NCBI RefSeq assembly: GCF_029167625.1
Contig: NZ_CP119145.1
Span: 1,178,001-1,242,000 of the forward strand
Length of the DNA: 64,000 bases
DNA from: Streptomyces sp. AM 4-1-1
GTDB taxonomy: Bacteria; Actinomycetota; Actinomycetes; Streptomycetales; Streptomycetaceae
Direction: 5' to 3'
Below are positions 34,048-42,492 of this stretch, one piece after another. Made by a program: the position numbers and the translations under genes. The notes beneath the pieces were generated by a model that saw only the letters and a program-made list of their open reading frames with translations, did not search any database and was not told where the DNA came from. The first letter of the stretch is position 1, and each line of letters starts with the position of its first letter.

Positions 34048-34646
34048 TGCCGCAGGGACAGCCGGCGAGTGTGCCGGACGACGGGCTCACCACGCGTCAG
34101 CGCCGCAACCGTCCGCTGCTCGTGGTGCACACGGGCATCGGCAAGGGGAAGTCGACGGCGGCCTTCGGGCTGGCGTTGCGCGCCTGGAATCAGGGGTGGC
34201 CGATCGGGGTCTTCCAGTTCGTGAAGTCGGCGAAGTGGAAGGTCGGCGAGGAGAACGCGCTGAAGGTCCTCGGCGCGAGCGGCGAGGGCGGCACGGTCGA
34301 CTGGCACAAGATGGGCGAGGGCTGGTCGTGGGTGCAGCGCGACCGGCAGCTGAACAACGAGGAGGCGGCCCGCGAGGGCTGGGAGCAGGTCAAGCGCGAT
34401 CTGGCCGCCGAGCGGTACACGCTGTACGTGCTCGACGAGTTCGCGTATCCCATGCACTGGGGCTGGGTGGACACCGCGGAGGTGATCGAGGTGCTGCGCG
34501 ACCGTCCCGGGACCCAGCACGTGGTGATCACCGGGCGCAACGCGCCGGCGGAGCTGGTGGCGGCCGCCGATCTGGTGACCGACATGTCGAAGGTGAAGCA
34601 TCCGATGGACGCCGGTCAGAAGGGCCAGCGGGGCATCGAATGGTGA
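34047..34646 (+). CDS. cobO: Cob(I)yrinic acid a,c-diamide adenosyltransferase CobO
   Basis: A 199-residue ATP:corrinoid adenosyltransferase of the BtuR/CobO type. The P-loop GIGKGKST lies at about residues 31-38, then WPIGVFQFVKSAKWKVGEENAL, LYVLDEFAYPMHWGWVD and VVITGRNAPAELVAAADLVTDM, all characteristic. It puts the adenosyl group on the cobalt. ATG 34047 shares a base with the upstream stop, giving tight coupling; cobB follows after 7 bases. Confidence 0.96.
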   Translation: MPQGQPASVPDDGLTTRQRRNRPLLVVHTGIGKGKSTAAFGLALRAWNQGWPIGVFQFVKSAKWKVGEENALKVLGASGEGGTVDWHKMGEGWSWVQRDRQLNNEEAAREGWEQVKRDLAAERYTLYVLDEFAYPMHWGWVDTAEVIEVLRDRPGTQHVVITGRNAPAELVAAADLVTDMSKVKHPMDAGQKGQRGIEW

Positions 34647-34653
34647 GTGTGCG

Positions 34654-36036
34654 GTGAACGTTCCGCGTCTGGTGATCGCCGCGCCCTCCTCCGGCAGTGG
34701 CAAGACGACCGTCGCGACGGGCCTGATGGCGGCCTTCGCGGCGGCGGGCCTCGCCGTGTCCCCGCACAAGGTCGGGCCCGACTACATCGACCCCGGTTAC
34801 CACGCGCTGGCGACCGGCCGTCCGGGCCGCAACCTCGACGCGTACCTGTGCGGTCCCGGGCTGATCGCACCGCTGTTCGCGCATGGTGCGGCGGGCTGTG
34901 ACCTGGCGGTCGTCGAGGGGGTGATGGGGTTGTACGACGGGGCGTCGGGCGAGGGCGAGCTGGCGTCCACCGCGCAGGTGGCGAAGCTGCTGCGGGCCCC
35001 GGTGGTGCTGGTCGTGGACGCCTCGTCGCAGTCCCGGTCGGTGGCGGCGCTGGTGCACGGATTCGCCTCGTGGGACCCGGGGATGCGGATCGGCGGGGTG
35101 ATCCTGAACAAGGTCGGCTCAAACCGGCACGAGGCGCTGTTGCGCGAGGCGCTGGACGAGTCGGGGGTGCCGGTGCTCGGGGCGCTGCGCCGGGCCGGGC
35201 CGGTCGGGACTCCGTCGCGCCATCTGGGTCTGGTGCCGGTGGCCGAGCGGCGGGACGACGCGGTGGCGTCGGTCGCGGCGATGGCGGACCGGGTGCGGGC
35301 CGGGTGCGACCTGGACGCCCTGCTGGCGCTGGCACGGAACGCGCCCCGGCTGGACACCCCGGCGTGGGACCCGGCGCAGGCGGTGGCCGGGGCCGGGGAC
35401 GGGGACAGCGGTGGCGGGGTGCCGGGCGCGTCCGGGCGTCCGGTGGTGGCCGTCGCCGCCGGGGCCGCCTTCACGTTCTCGTACGCCGAACACACGGAAC
35501 TGCTCGCCGCCGCCGGGGCCGATGTCGTGCCGTTCGACCCGCTGCGGGACGAGTCCCTGCCGCCCGGTACCCGCGGTCTGGTCGTCGGGGGCGGTTTCCC
35601 CGAGGTGTACGGGCCCGAGCTGTCCGGCAACGAGCCGTTGCGGGCGGCCGTCGCCGCGCTGGCCCGCTCCGGGGCCCCGGTGGCCGCCGAGTGCGCGGGG
35701 CTGCTCTATCTGGCGCGTTCGCTCGACGGCCTGCCGATGTGCGGGGTGCTGGACGCCGAGGCCCGGATGTCGTCGCGGCTGACACTCGGCTACCGGGACG
35801 CGGTGGCCGTCTCGGACAGCGTGCTGGCCGTCGCCGGCACCCGGTCGCGCGGGCACGAGTTCCACCGCACGGTGCTGGAGCCCGGCGCGGGGCCGTCCCC
35901 CGCCTGGGGAATCCGGTCGCCGGAGCGGCGGGTGGAGGGCTTCGTACGGCGGGGCGTGCACGCGAGCTATCTGCATACGCATTGGGCGGCGGCGCCGGGT
36001 ACGGCCCGCCGTTTCGTCGAGAGGTGCGAGGGATGA
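34654..36036 (+). CDS. cobB: Cobyrinate/hydrogenobyrinate a,c-diamide synthase CobB
   Basis: A 460-residue glutamine amidotransferase amidating the a and c carboxylates of the corrin ring. The N-terminal ATP-binding part begins LVIAAPSSGSGKTTVATGLMAAF, then HKVGPDYIDPGYH and VEGVMGLYDGASG. The C-terminal glutaminase domain has the nucleophile in AECAGLLYLARSLD (Cys at about 349) and late His in GHEFHRT and LHTHW. In the aerobic route this amidation precedes cobalt insertion by CobN. GTG start at 34654; the stop overlaps the cobI ATG (36033-36036). Confidence 0.95.
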   Translation: MNVPRLVIAAPSSGSGKTTVATGLMAAFAAAGLAVSPHKVGPDYIDPGYHALATGRPGRNLDAYLCGPGLIAPLFAHGAAGCDLAVVEGVMGLYDGASGEGELASTAQVAKLLRAPVVLVVDASSQSRSVAALVHGFASWDPGMRIGGVILNKVGSNRHEALLREALDESGVPVLGALRRAGPVGTPSRHLGLVPVAERRDDAVASVAAMADRVRAGCDLDALLALARNAPRLDTPAWDPAQAVAGAGDGDSGGGVPGASGRPVVAVAAGAAFTFSYAEHTELLAAAGADVVPFDPLRDESLPPGTRGLVVGGGFPEVYGPELSGNEPLRAAVAALARSGAPVAAECAGLLYLARSLDGLPMCGVLDAEARMSSRLTLGYRDAVAVSDSVLAVAGTRSRGHEFHRTVLEPGAGPSPAWGIRSPERRVEGFVRRGVHASYLHTHWAAAPGTARRFVERCEG

Positions 36037-36794
36037 ACCACGAGGTGCGAGAGATGGACCGGGCAGTGAACAGCCTCGTGGGGGTCGGGGTGGGCCCCGG
36101 CGACCCGGAACTGGTGACCGTCAAGGGGGTGAACGCGCTGCGCGCCGCCGCCGTGGTGGTCGTGCCCGTGATGGACACCGGCGAGCGCGGACGGGCCGAG
36201 GCGACCGTGCTGCACTACGTCGACGCGTCGAAGGTCGTCCGGGTGGTGTTCGCGCTGAACGAGCGGACCGACCGGGCCCGCCGGGAGGCGGCGTGGGACG
36301 CGGCGGGCGGCCGGGTCGTCGAACTGCTGCGGGCCCGGGGCTCGGTGGCGTTCGCGACGATCGGCGACCCGAACGTGTACTCGACGTTCACGTATCTCGC
36401 GCAGACCGTCGGCGAGTTGCTGCCGGGCACGGAGGTCACGACCGTCCCCGGCATCACGGCGATGCAGGACCTCGCGGCGCGCAGCGGCGCGGTGCTGACC
36501 GAGGGCACCGAGCCGCTGACACTGGTGCCGGTGACGGCCGGGTCCGCCGCGCTGAAGGAGGCCCTGGAGGGGCCGGGGACGGTCGTGGCGTACAAGTTCG
36601 GGCGGCTGGCCGCCGAGGTGGCGACGGCGCTGCGTGAGACGGGCCGGACCGAGGGCGCGGTGTGGGGGTCGGCGCTCGGACTCGCGGAGGAGTCGATCCG
36701 TCCGGCGGCGGAGCTGGCCGAGGGCCCGCTGCCGTATCTGTCGACGCTGATCGCGCCCGCGCCCCGGCACGGCGGCCGTGGCGGCAAGTTGTGA
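36033..36794 (+). CDS. cobI: Precorrin-2 C20-methyltransferase CobI/CbiL
   Basis: A 253-residue SAM-dependent tetrapyrrole methylase. The N-terminal motif VGVGPGDPELVTVKGVNALRAA and the later GDPNVYSTFTYLAQTV and TVPGITAMQDLAARSG define the C20 branch. It methylates precorrin-2 (or its cobalt form) at C20. ATG 36033 overlaps the cobB stop. It is the last gene of the first plus-strand block; a ZIP transporter on the opposite strand converges with only 23 bp between stops. Confidence 0.95.
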   Translation: MNHEVREMDRAVNSLVGVGVGPGDPELVTVKGVNALRAAAVVVVPVMDTGERGRAEATVLHYVDASKVVRVVFALNERTDRARREAAWDAAGGRVVELLRARGSVAFATIGDPNVYSTFTYLAQTVGELLPGTEVTTVPGITAMQDLAARSGAVLTEGTEPLTLVPVTAGSAALKEALEGPGTVVAYKFGRLAAEVATALRETGRTEGAVWGSALGLAEESIRPAAELAEGPLPYLSTLIAPAPRHGGRGGKL

Positions 36795-36817
36795 CCGTGG
36801 CCCGGGTGGCGCGGCGC

Positions 36818-37543
36818 TCACTCCCCCGCGATGCCCACCACCAGCCAGATGAAGCCCACCCCGGCGACGGTGCACAGCAGCGTCGAGCGGGCCGGGTGGT
36901 CGTGGTGCGCCTCGGGCAGGATCTCGGCCGCGGCGAGGTAGAGGAGCACTCCGCCGAAGAAGCCGAGATAGCAGCCGAGCGGTTCGGCCGGGAGGGTGAA
37001 GAGCAGGGTGGTCGCGGCGCCCACGACCGGTGCGAGCGCGTCCGCGGCCAGCATGAGCAGGGCCTTGCGGCGGGCGTTTCCGTACAGGCTGGTCAGGGTG
37101 TACGTGTTGAACCCGTCCGCGAAGTCATGGGTGATGACGGCGAGCGCCACGGCGGCGCCCATGCCGCCGCCGACCTGGAACGCGGCGCCGAGCGCCACCC
37201 CGTCCGCGAGGCTGTGGCCGACCATCGCCGCCGCGGCGGTCAGCCCCACCTGCGGCACCCGTTCGTCGCCCGCGCCGTGCGCCGCCTGACGCACGGCGAG
37301 CAGCCGCTCCACCAGGTGGGCGACGAGGAAGCCGCCCACGAACAGCAGCAGGGCCGCCGGGACCCCGAAGATGTCGTCGCCCGCCGCGTCGACCGCCTCC
37401 GGCAGGAGATCGAGACCGACCACGCCGAGCATCAGCCCGCCCGCGAACCCCAGCACCAGGTGGCGGCGGTCGGTGACGCGCTGGGCGACCCAGCCACCGG
37501 CCAGGGTCATCAGGAACGCGCCGAGCGCGACGAACACTGCCAT
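36818..37543 (-). CDS. ZIP family metal transporter
   Basis: A 241-residue membrane protein with about eight hydrophobic segments. The ZIP metal-site helices are recognisable: GHSLADGVALGAAF (helix IV) and THDFADGFNTYTL (helix V). A short HHDHP motif lies near the C-terminus (EAHHDHPARS). It probably moves divalent metal into the cytosol. Its location inside the cobalamin cluster, on the opposite strand between cobI and cobM, makes Co2+ a plausible cargo, but Zn2+ or Fe2+ are equally allowed by the family. ATG 37543; the 130-bp gap to cobM holds divergent promoters. Confidence 0.88.
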   Translation of the reverse strand: MAVFVALGAFLMTLAGGWVAQRVTDRRHLVLGFAGGLMLGVVGLDLLPEAVDAAGDDIFGVPAALLLFVGGFLVAHLVERLLAVRQAAHGAGDERVPQVGLTAAAAMVGHSLADGVALGAAFQVGGGMGAAVALAVITHDFADGFNTYTLTSLYGNARRKALLMLAADALAPVVGAATTLLFTLPAEPLGCYLGFFGGVLLYLAAAEILPEAHHDHPARSTLLCTVAGVGFIWLVVGIAGE

Positions 37544-37673
37544 GGGCTCTTGCTAGCCGATTGACCCCGGTGCCCGCATCTCCGGTCCGCCGCCCTCCCC
37601 GCCCCGTCCCGCCCGTCCCGTACACCCCCGTACGCCCCGCCCGTATGCCCGTCCCCGAAAGGACCCCCGAGCC

Positions 37674-38534
37674 ATGTCCGAAGCAGCCGACACCGCAGGC
37701 CGAGCCGCCCCGAGCGCCCCGGCGCGCACCGACGGCAAGGTCACCTTCGTCGGTGCCGGCCCCGGCGCCGCCGATCTGCTGACCTTCCGGGCCGCCCGCG
37801 CCATCGCGGACGCCGACATCGTCATCTGGGCGGCGAGCCTGGTGCAGGAGGAGGTCCTGGAGCACGCCCGGGAGGGTGCGGAGATCCTGGACTCGGCGCG
37901 GATGTCCCTTGAGGAGGTCGTCGCCGTGTACGAGCGGGCCGCCGCCGAGGGACTGCGGGTGGCGAGAATCCACTCCGGTGATCCGGCCCTGTGGGGCGGC
38001 ACCCAGGAACAGGTCGACCGGTGCGCGGAGCTGGGCGTGGCGGTGGAGATCGTGCCGGGCGTGTCGTCGTTCTCGGCGGTCGCGGCGATCGCCGGGCGGG
38101 AGCTGACGATCCCGGAGGTCGCGCAGTCGGTGATCCTGACCCGGCTGGGCGGCGGGAAGACGCCGATGCCGCCGGGCGAGGAGGTCCGGGAGTTCGCACG
38201 GCACGGCACGACGATGGCGGTGTTCCTGTCGGCGGCGCGGTCCGGGCAGCTGACTCAGGAACTGCTGGAGGGCGGCTATCCGACCGCCACCCCGGTCGTG
38301 ATCGCGTACCAGGCGACCTGGCCCGAGGAGCTGATCCTGCACTGCACGATCGAGACCCTGGAGGCCACGGTCAAGGAGCACCGGCTGTGGAAGCACACGC
38401 TGTTCCTGGTGGGTCCCGCGCTGTCCGCGTCGGGGACGCGCTCGCACCTCTACCACCCGGGTCACTTCCACGGTTTCCGCAAGGCGGACAAGGCGGCCCG
38501 CGGCGAACTGCGCGCCCGGCGGTCCACGTCATGA
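37674..38534 (+). CDS. cobM: Precorrin-4 C11-methyltransferase CobM
   Basis: A 286-residue SAM-dependent methylase acting at C11 of the corrin precursor. After a 20-residue Ala-rich leader come VTFVGAGPGAADLLTFRAARAIADADIVIWAASLV, RIHSGDPALWGGTQEQVDRCAELGV, VPGVSSFSAVAAIAGRELTIPEVAQSVILTR and a C-terminal YHPGHFHGFRKAD, all typical. ATG 37674 with GAAAGGA 11-17 bases upstream. It starts the second plus-strand block; its stop overlaps the cobL ATG (38531-38534). Confidence 0.95.
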   Translation: MSEAADTAGRAAPSAPARTDGKVTFVGAGPGAADLLTFRAARAIADADIVIWAASLVQEEVLEHAREGAEILDSARMSLEEVVAVYERAAAEGLRVARIHSGDPALWGGTQEQVDRCAELGVAVEIVPGVSSFSAVAAIAGRELTIPEVAQSVILTRLGGGKTPMPPGEEVREFARHGTTMAVFLSAARSGQLTQELLEGGYPTATPVVIAYQATWPEELILHCTIETLEATVKEHRLWKHTLFLVGPALSASGTRSHLYHPGHFHGFRKADKAARGELRARRSTS

Positions 38535-40042
38535 CCTCCCCGGCGTCTCCCGCCTCCGCTGAATCTGCCGCTCCACCGGCCTTTTCCGCATCCGCAAGCT
38601 CCCCCACTCCACCGGCCTCTCCCGCATCAGCAGGCTCTGCCGCCTCCGCTGACTCTGCCGCTCCCCCAACCTCTCCCGCCCCCGCTCCCTCTCCCGTGTC
38701 CCCTTCTTCACCGGCTGCCCCCGCCTCCGCTTCCCCCGCCCCCGCCCCCGCCCACTCTCCCGCTCCCCCGGTGCCCGCGCCGGGTGCGCGGATCGGGGTG
38801 TTCGGTACGGGTACGGGCACGCCGCTCTCCCCCGGGGCCCGCGCCGCGCTCGCCACGGCGACGCTGGTGGTGGGCGCCCGGCGGCACCTGGAGGCCGCCG
38901 ACCCGCCCCCGGCGGCGGAGCGGCTCGTGCTCGGGCCACTGGCGCCCGCCCTCGACCGGATCGGGGAGCAGCTGCGCGATCCGGGCGCCCGGATCGTCGT
39001 GCTGGCCTCCGGCGATCCCGGTTTCTTCGGGATCACCCGGGCCCTGACCGAGCGGTTCGGGCCCGACGCGCTGGACGTGCGGCCCGGCCCGCCGTCGGTC
39101 GCGGTGGCGTTCGCCCGGCTGGGGCTCGCGTGGGACGACGCCGTCGTGGTGAGCGCGCACGGCCGGGACCCGCGCACGGCGGTGAACGCCTGTCTGGCCC
39201 ACCCGAAGGTGGCGGTGCTCACCGGGCCGGGCGCCGGGCCCGCCGAGCTGGCGGCCGGTCTGGCGCACTCGGCGCCGGGGCGGACCCTGGTGGTGGCGAC
39301 GGCGCTCGGTGATCCGGAGCGGGAGCGCCTGGAGCGGCTGACGCCCCGGGAGGCGGTGGCCCGCGACTGGCCGGACCCGGTGAGCGTGGTGCTGTGCCTG
39401 GACGAGCGGCGGGCGCTGTCGCCGGTACGGACGGTGGCGGGCCCGGTCCGCACCGGCCGGTGGGCGCTGGACGAGGCGGAGTTCGAGCACCGCGACTCGA
39501 TGATCACCAAGTTCGAGGTACGGGCGCTGGCGCTGGCCCGGCTCGGACCGCGCACCGGCGACCTGGTGTGGGACATCGGTGCCGGATCGGGTTCGGTCGC
39601 GGTGGAGTGCGCGCGGCTGGGCGCCGCCGCCGTCGCCGTGGAGAAGGCCGCCGACGGCGTCGAACGGATCAGGGCGAACGCGGCGGCGCACGGAGTGGAC
39701 GTGCGCGCGGTCCACGGCTCGGCCCCGGAAGCGCTGTCCGCGCTGCCCGACCCGGACGCGGTGTTCGTCGGGGGCGGCGGAGGGGATCTGCCCGCGATCG
39801 TCACGGCGTGCGCGCACCGGGCGCGGCGCACGGTGGTGGTCGCGCTGGCGGCCCTGGACCGGGTGCCCGAGGTGCGGTCCGCGCTGGCCGCCGCCGGGTT
39901 CGCCGCCGAAGGCGTACTCCTCCAGTCGTCCCGGCTGGCCCCGCTGCCGGGCGGGGTGACCCGGCTCGCCGCGGCCAACCCGGTCTTCCTGCTGTGGGGC
40001 GACCGCCCCGCGGCCCGTGCGAATGAAGGAGCGAACCAGTGA
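38531..40042 (+). CDS. cobL: Precorrin-6Y C5,15-methyltransferase (decarboxylating) CobL (CbiE-CbiT fusion)
   Basis: A 503-residue bifunctional enzyme methylating C5 and C15 and decarboxylating the C12 acetate. The CbiE domain starts near residue 88 (IGVFGTGTGTPLSPG) with ASGDPGFFGITRAL. The CbiT domain (about residues 320-495) has FEHRDSMITKFEVRALALARLGPRTGDLVWDIGAGSGSVAVE. Unusual: the first 80 residues are almost only Ala, Pro and Ser, encoded by a pyrimidine-rich strand with internal repeats. The ATG overlapping the cobM stop is preferred; GTG 38771 would give a normal 423-residue protein but has no ribosome site. Confidence 0.93.
   Translation: MTSPASPASAESAAPPAFSASASSPTPPASPASAGSAASADSAAPPTSPAPAPSPVSPSSPAAPASASPAPAPAHSPAPPVPAPGARIGVFGTGTGTPLSPGARAALATATLVVGARRHLEAADPPPAAERLVLGPLAPALDRIGEQLRDPGARIVVLASGDPGFFGITRALTERFGPDALDVRPGPPSVAVAFARLGLAWDDAVVVSAHGRDPRTAVNACLAHPKVAVLTGPGAGPAELAAGLAHSAPGRTLVVATALGDPERERLERLTPREAVARDWPDPVSVVLCLDERRALSPVRTVAGPVRTGRWALDEAEFEHRDSMITKFEVRALALARLGPRTGDLVWDIGAGSGSVAVECARLGAAAVAVEKAADGVERIRANAAAHGVDVRAVHGSAPEALSALPDPDAVFVGGGGGDLPAIVTACAHRARRTVVVALAALDRVPEVRSALAAAGFAAEGVLLQSSRLAPLPGGVTRLAAANPVFLLWGDRPAARANEGANQ
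38540..38770 (+). repeat. Low-complexity Ala-Pro-Ser coding repeat in cobL
   Basis: A roughly 230-bp C/T-rich stretch with an approximate 90-bp direct repeat: the block around CCGCCTCCGCTGAATCTGCC (near 38550) recurs with one change near 38641. Homopolymer-like CCCCCGCC tracts follow. It encodes the CobL N-terminal extension and looks like slippage-driven expansion. Confidence 0.7.
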
Positions 40043-41835
40043 TCGGCCTGATATCCGCCACTGCGGCGGGCACCGTCGCCCGCGACCGGCTGGCCGCGGC
40101 CTGGCCGGGCCGCACCCTGGTGTACGAGGGTCCGGTGCGCGAGGCCGTGCGGCGGGCGTTCACGGAGTGCGAGCAGGTGGTGTGCTTCCTGGCCGCCGGG
40201 GCGACGGTGCGGCTGATCGCCCCGCTGCTCACGGACAAGGCCACGGACCCGGGTGTCGTCTGCGTCGACGAGGCGGGACGGCACGCGGTGGCGCTGCTCG
40301 GCGGCCACGGCGGCGGCGCCAACGCGCTGGCGCACGCGGTGGCCGAGGTGCTGGGCTGCGCCCCGGTGATCACCACGGCGACGGACGCGGTGGACGTGCC
40401 GGGCCTGGACACCCTGGGGCTCCCGGTGGAGGGCGCGGTCGCCGCGGTGACGCGGGCGGTCCTGGACGGTGAGCCGGTGGAACTGCGCGCGGACGCGGTG
40501 TGGCCGCTGCCGCCGCTCCCGGCGAACGTGACACCGCCCTCGCCCGACTCGCGATCCTCGGCCGACTCGCCGTCGTCACCCGACCCGTCCTCCTCACCCG
40601 ACTCGCCTTCCGCGACGCGGAGTCGGGCCGTGCTGCGGATCACCGACCGGATCGTCGGACCGGGCGACCGGGAAGCGGTGCTGCGGCCCGCCTCGCTGGT
40701 CGTCGGCGTGGGCGCGAGCCGTGGCGTCACTGCCGCCGAGGTGCTGGAGCTCGTCGCGTCGGCGCTGCGCGACGCGGGTCTCTCACCGCTCTCCGTCGCC
40801 GAGTTGGCGACGGTCGACGCCAAGGCGGACGAAGCGGGCGTCGTCGAGGCCGCCGCGCGGCTCGGGGTGCCGCTGCGCACGTACCCGGCGGACGTACTGG
40901 CGGGGATCGACGTGCCGAACCCGTCCGGGGCGCCGCTGGCCGCCGTCGGCACACCGTCGGTCGCGGAGGCCGCGGCGCTGGCCCACGCCGACGAACTCCT
41001 GGTGCCCAAGCGGAAGTCGAGCCCCGAGGGACGGGCCGCGATGGCCACCTGCGCGGTGGCCCGCCGGGCACCGCGCGGGCGGCTGGCCGTCGTCGGTCTC
41101 GGCCCCGGCGCCCGCGATCTGCTGACGCCGCGCGCCCGTGAGGAGCTGCGGCGCGCTTCGGTGCTGGTCGGGCTCGATCAGTACGTCGACCAGATCAGGG
41201 ATCTGCTGCGGCCGGGCACCAGGGTCCTGGAGTCGGGGCTCGGCGCCGAGGAGGAGCGGGCCCGCACGGCCGTCGCCGAGGCGCGCGAGGGCCACGCGGT
41301 CGCGCTGATCGGCAGCGGTGACGCGGGGGTGTACGCGATGGCGTCGCCCGCGCTCGCCGAGGCGGGCGCCGACATCGACGTGGTGGGGGTACCGGGGGTG
41401 ACGGCCGCGCTGGCCGCCGCCGCGATCCTGGGCGCCCCGCTGGGCCACGACCATGTGTCGATCAGCCTGTCCGATCTGCACACGCCGTGGGAGGTCATCG
41501 AGCGGCGGGTGCGGGCGGCGGCCGAGGCCGACCTCGTCGTGACCTTCTACAACCCGCGCAGCCGGGGCCGTGACTGGCAGTTGCCGAAGGCCCTGGCGAT
41601 CCTGGCCGGGCACCGGGAGCCGACAACGCCGGTCGGTGTCGTACGCAACGCCTCGCGCCCCGACGGGAGCGGCCGGGTCACCTCCCTGGCGGCGCTGGAC
41701 CCGGCGACGGTCGACATGATGACGGTGGTGACCGTCGGCAACACGGCGACGCGGGAGATCGCGGGGCGGATGGTGACGCCCCGGGGCTACCGCTGGCAGA
41801 ACTCGACGGCCGCCGGGCGGGAGGACGCGAAGTGA
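40039..41835 (+). CDS. cobJ: CbiG-CobJ fusion: cobalt-precorrin 5A hydrolase/precorrin-3B C17-methyltransferase
   Basis: A 598-residue bifunctional protein. The N-terminal part is CbiG-like (MIGLISATAAGTVARDRLAAAWPG, FLAAGATVRLIAPLLTDKATDPGVVCVDEAGRHAVALLGGHGGGANALA), then a Ser/Pro/Asp-rich linker (about 165-195), then the CbiG C-domain (VVGVGASRGVTAAEVLELV, PKRKSSPEGRAAMATCAVARR). The CobJ methylase follows (LAVVGLGPGARDLLTPRAREELRRA, IGSGDAGVYAMASPALAEA, TFYNPRSRGRDWQLPKAL). CobJ performs ring contraction with C17 methylation; CbiG opens the lactone. GTG 40039 overlaps the cobL stop; its stop overlaps the cobH GTG. Confidence 0.94.
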   Translation: MIGLISATAAGTVARDRLAAAWPGRTLVYEGPVREAVRRAFTECEQVVCFLAAGATVRLIAPLLTDKATDPGVVCVDEAGRHAVALLGGHGGGANALAHAVAEVLGCAPVITTATDAVDVPGLDTLGLPVEGAVAAVTRAVLDGEPVELRADAVWPLPPLPANVTPPSPDSRSSADSPSSPDPSSSPDSPSATRSRAVLRITDRIVGPGDREAVLRPASLVVGVGASRGVTAAEVLELVASALRDAGLSPLSVAELATVDAKADEAGVVEAAARLGVPLRTYPADVLAGIDVPNPSGAPLAAVGTPSVAEAAALAHADELLVPKRKSSPEGRAAMATCAVARRAPRGRLAVVGLGPGARDLLTPRAREELRRASVLVGLDQYVDQIRDLLRPGTRVLESGLGAEEERARTAVAEAREGHAVALIGSGDAGVYAMASPALAEAGADIDVVGVPGVTAALAAAAILGAPLGHDHVSISLSDLHTPWEVIERRVRAAAEADLVVTFYNPRSRGRDWQLPKALAILAGHREPTTPVGVVRNASRPDGSGRVTSLAALDPATVDMMTVVTVGNTATREIAGRMVTPRGYRWQNSTAAGREDAK

Positions 41836-42419
41836 ACCGGATCGTCCATCCCATCGAGCAGGAGTCGTTCCGCCGGCTGCGCGCCCGCCTGGACACCTCG
41901 CACTTCGCGCCGCTGACCCGGGCCGTCGTGGAGCGGGTCATCCACTCGGCGGCCGATCTCGGCTACGCCGACGACCTGGTCTGCGACGAGGCGTCCCTGG
42001 TCGCCGCGCACGCCGCGCTGCACGCCGGGGCGGCCGTCGTCACCGACGTCGAGATGGTCGCCGCGGGCATCACCCGCCGCGAGACGGTGTGCCGCCTCAA
42101 GGAGGCCCGCTCGGGGCCCGGCCTCACCCGGTCCGCGCACGCGGTGCGGCTGGCGTACGAGCAGGTCGGCCCCGGAGCGGTCTGGGTGATCGGCTGCGCG
42201 CCCACCGCGCTGGAGGAGCTGCTGGTGCTCGACGCGGCGCCCGCCCTCGTCATCGGACTGCCCGTCGGTTTCGTCGGGGCCGCCGAGTCCAAGGCGGCGC
42301 TGCGCGCGAGCGGTCTGCCCGCCGTCAGCAACGTCTCCGAGAAGGGTGGCTCCGCGGTCGCCGCCGCCGCCCTCAACGCCCTGCTGTACCACCCGGCCGG
42401 CCCCGGGACGAGCGATTGA
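41832..42419 (+). CDS. cobH: Precorrin-8X methylmutase CobH/CbiC
   Basis: A 195-residue enzyme moving the methyl group from C11 to C12 to form hydrogenobyrinate. HPIEQESFRRLRARLDTSHFAPLTRAVVERVIHSAADLGYADDL contains the conserved catalytic His (VIHSA). VTDVEMVAAGITRR and PVGFVGAAESKAAL follow, typical of the family. GTG 41832 overlaps the upstream stop by 4 nt. A 73-bp gap to the next gene has a fresh GAGGAG ribosome site. Confidence 0.95.
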   Translation: MNRIVHPIEQESFRRLRARLDTSHFAPLTRAVVERVIHSAADLGYADDLVCDEASLVAAHAALHAGAAVVTDVEMVAAGITRRETVCRLKEARSGPGLTRSAHAVRLAYEQVGPGAVWVIGCAPTALEELLVLDAAPALVIGLPVGFVGAAESKAALRASGLPAVSNVSEKGGSAVAAAALNALLYHPAGPGTSD

Positions 42420-42492
42420 CCCACGGGCGCGGGCCCCCGCCGTCCCCCGCCCCCACCTCACCCCATTCACCCCCACTCTCCGAGGAGAACCA

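Noticed and set aside
38771..40042. Shorter cobL starting at GTG 38771
   Set aside because: No purine-rich site precedes it (the upstream strand is all pyrimidine), while ATG 38531 overlaps the cobM stop as at the other junctions; kept only as an alternative.
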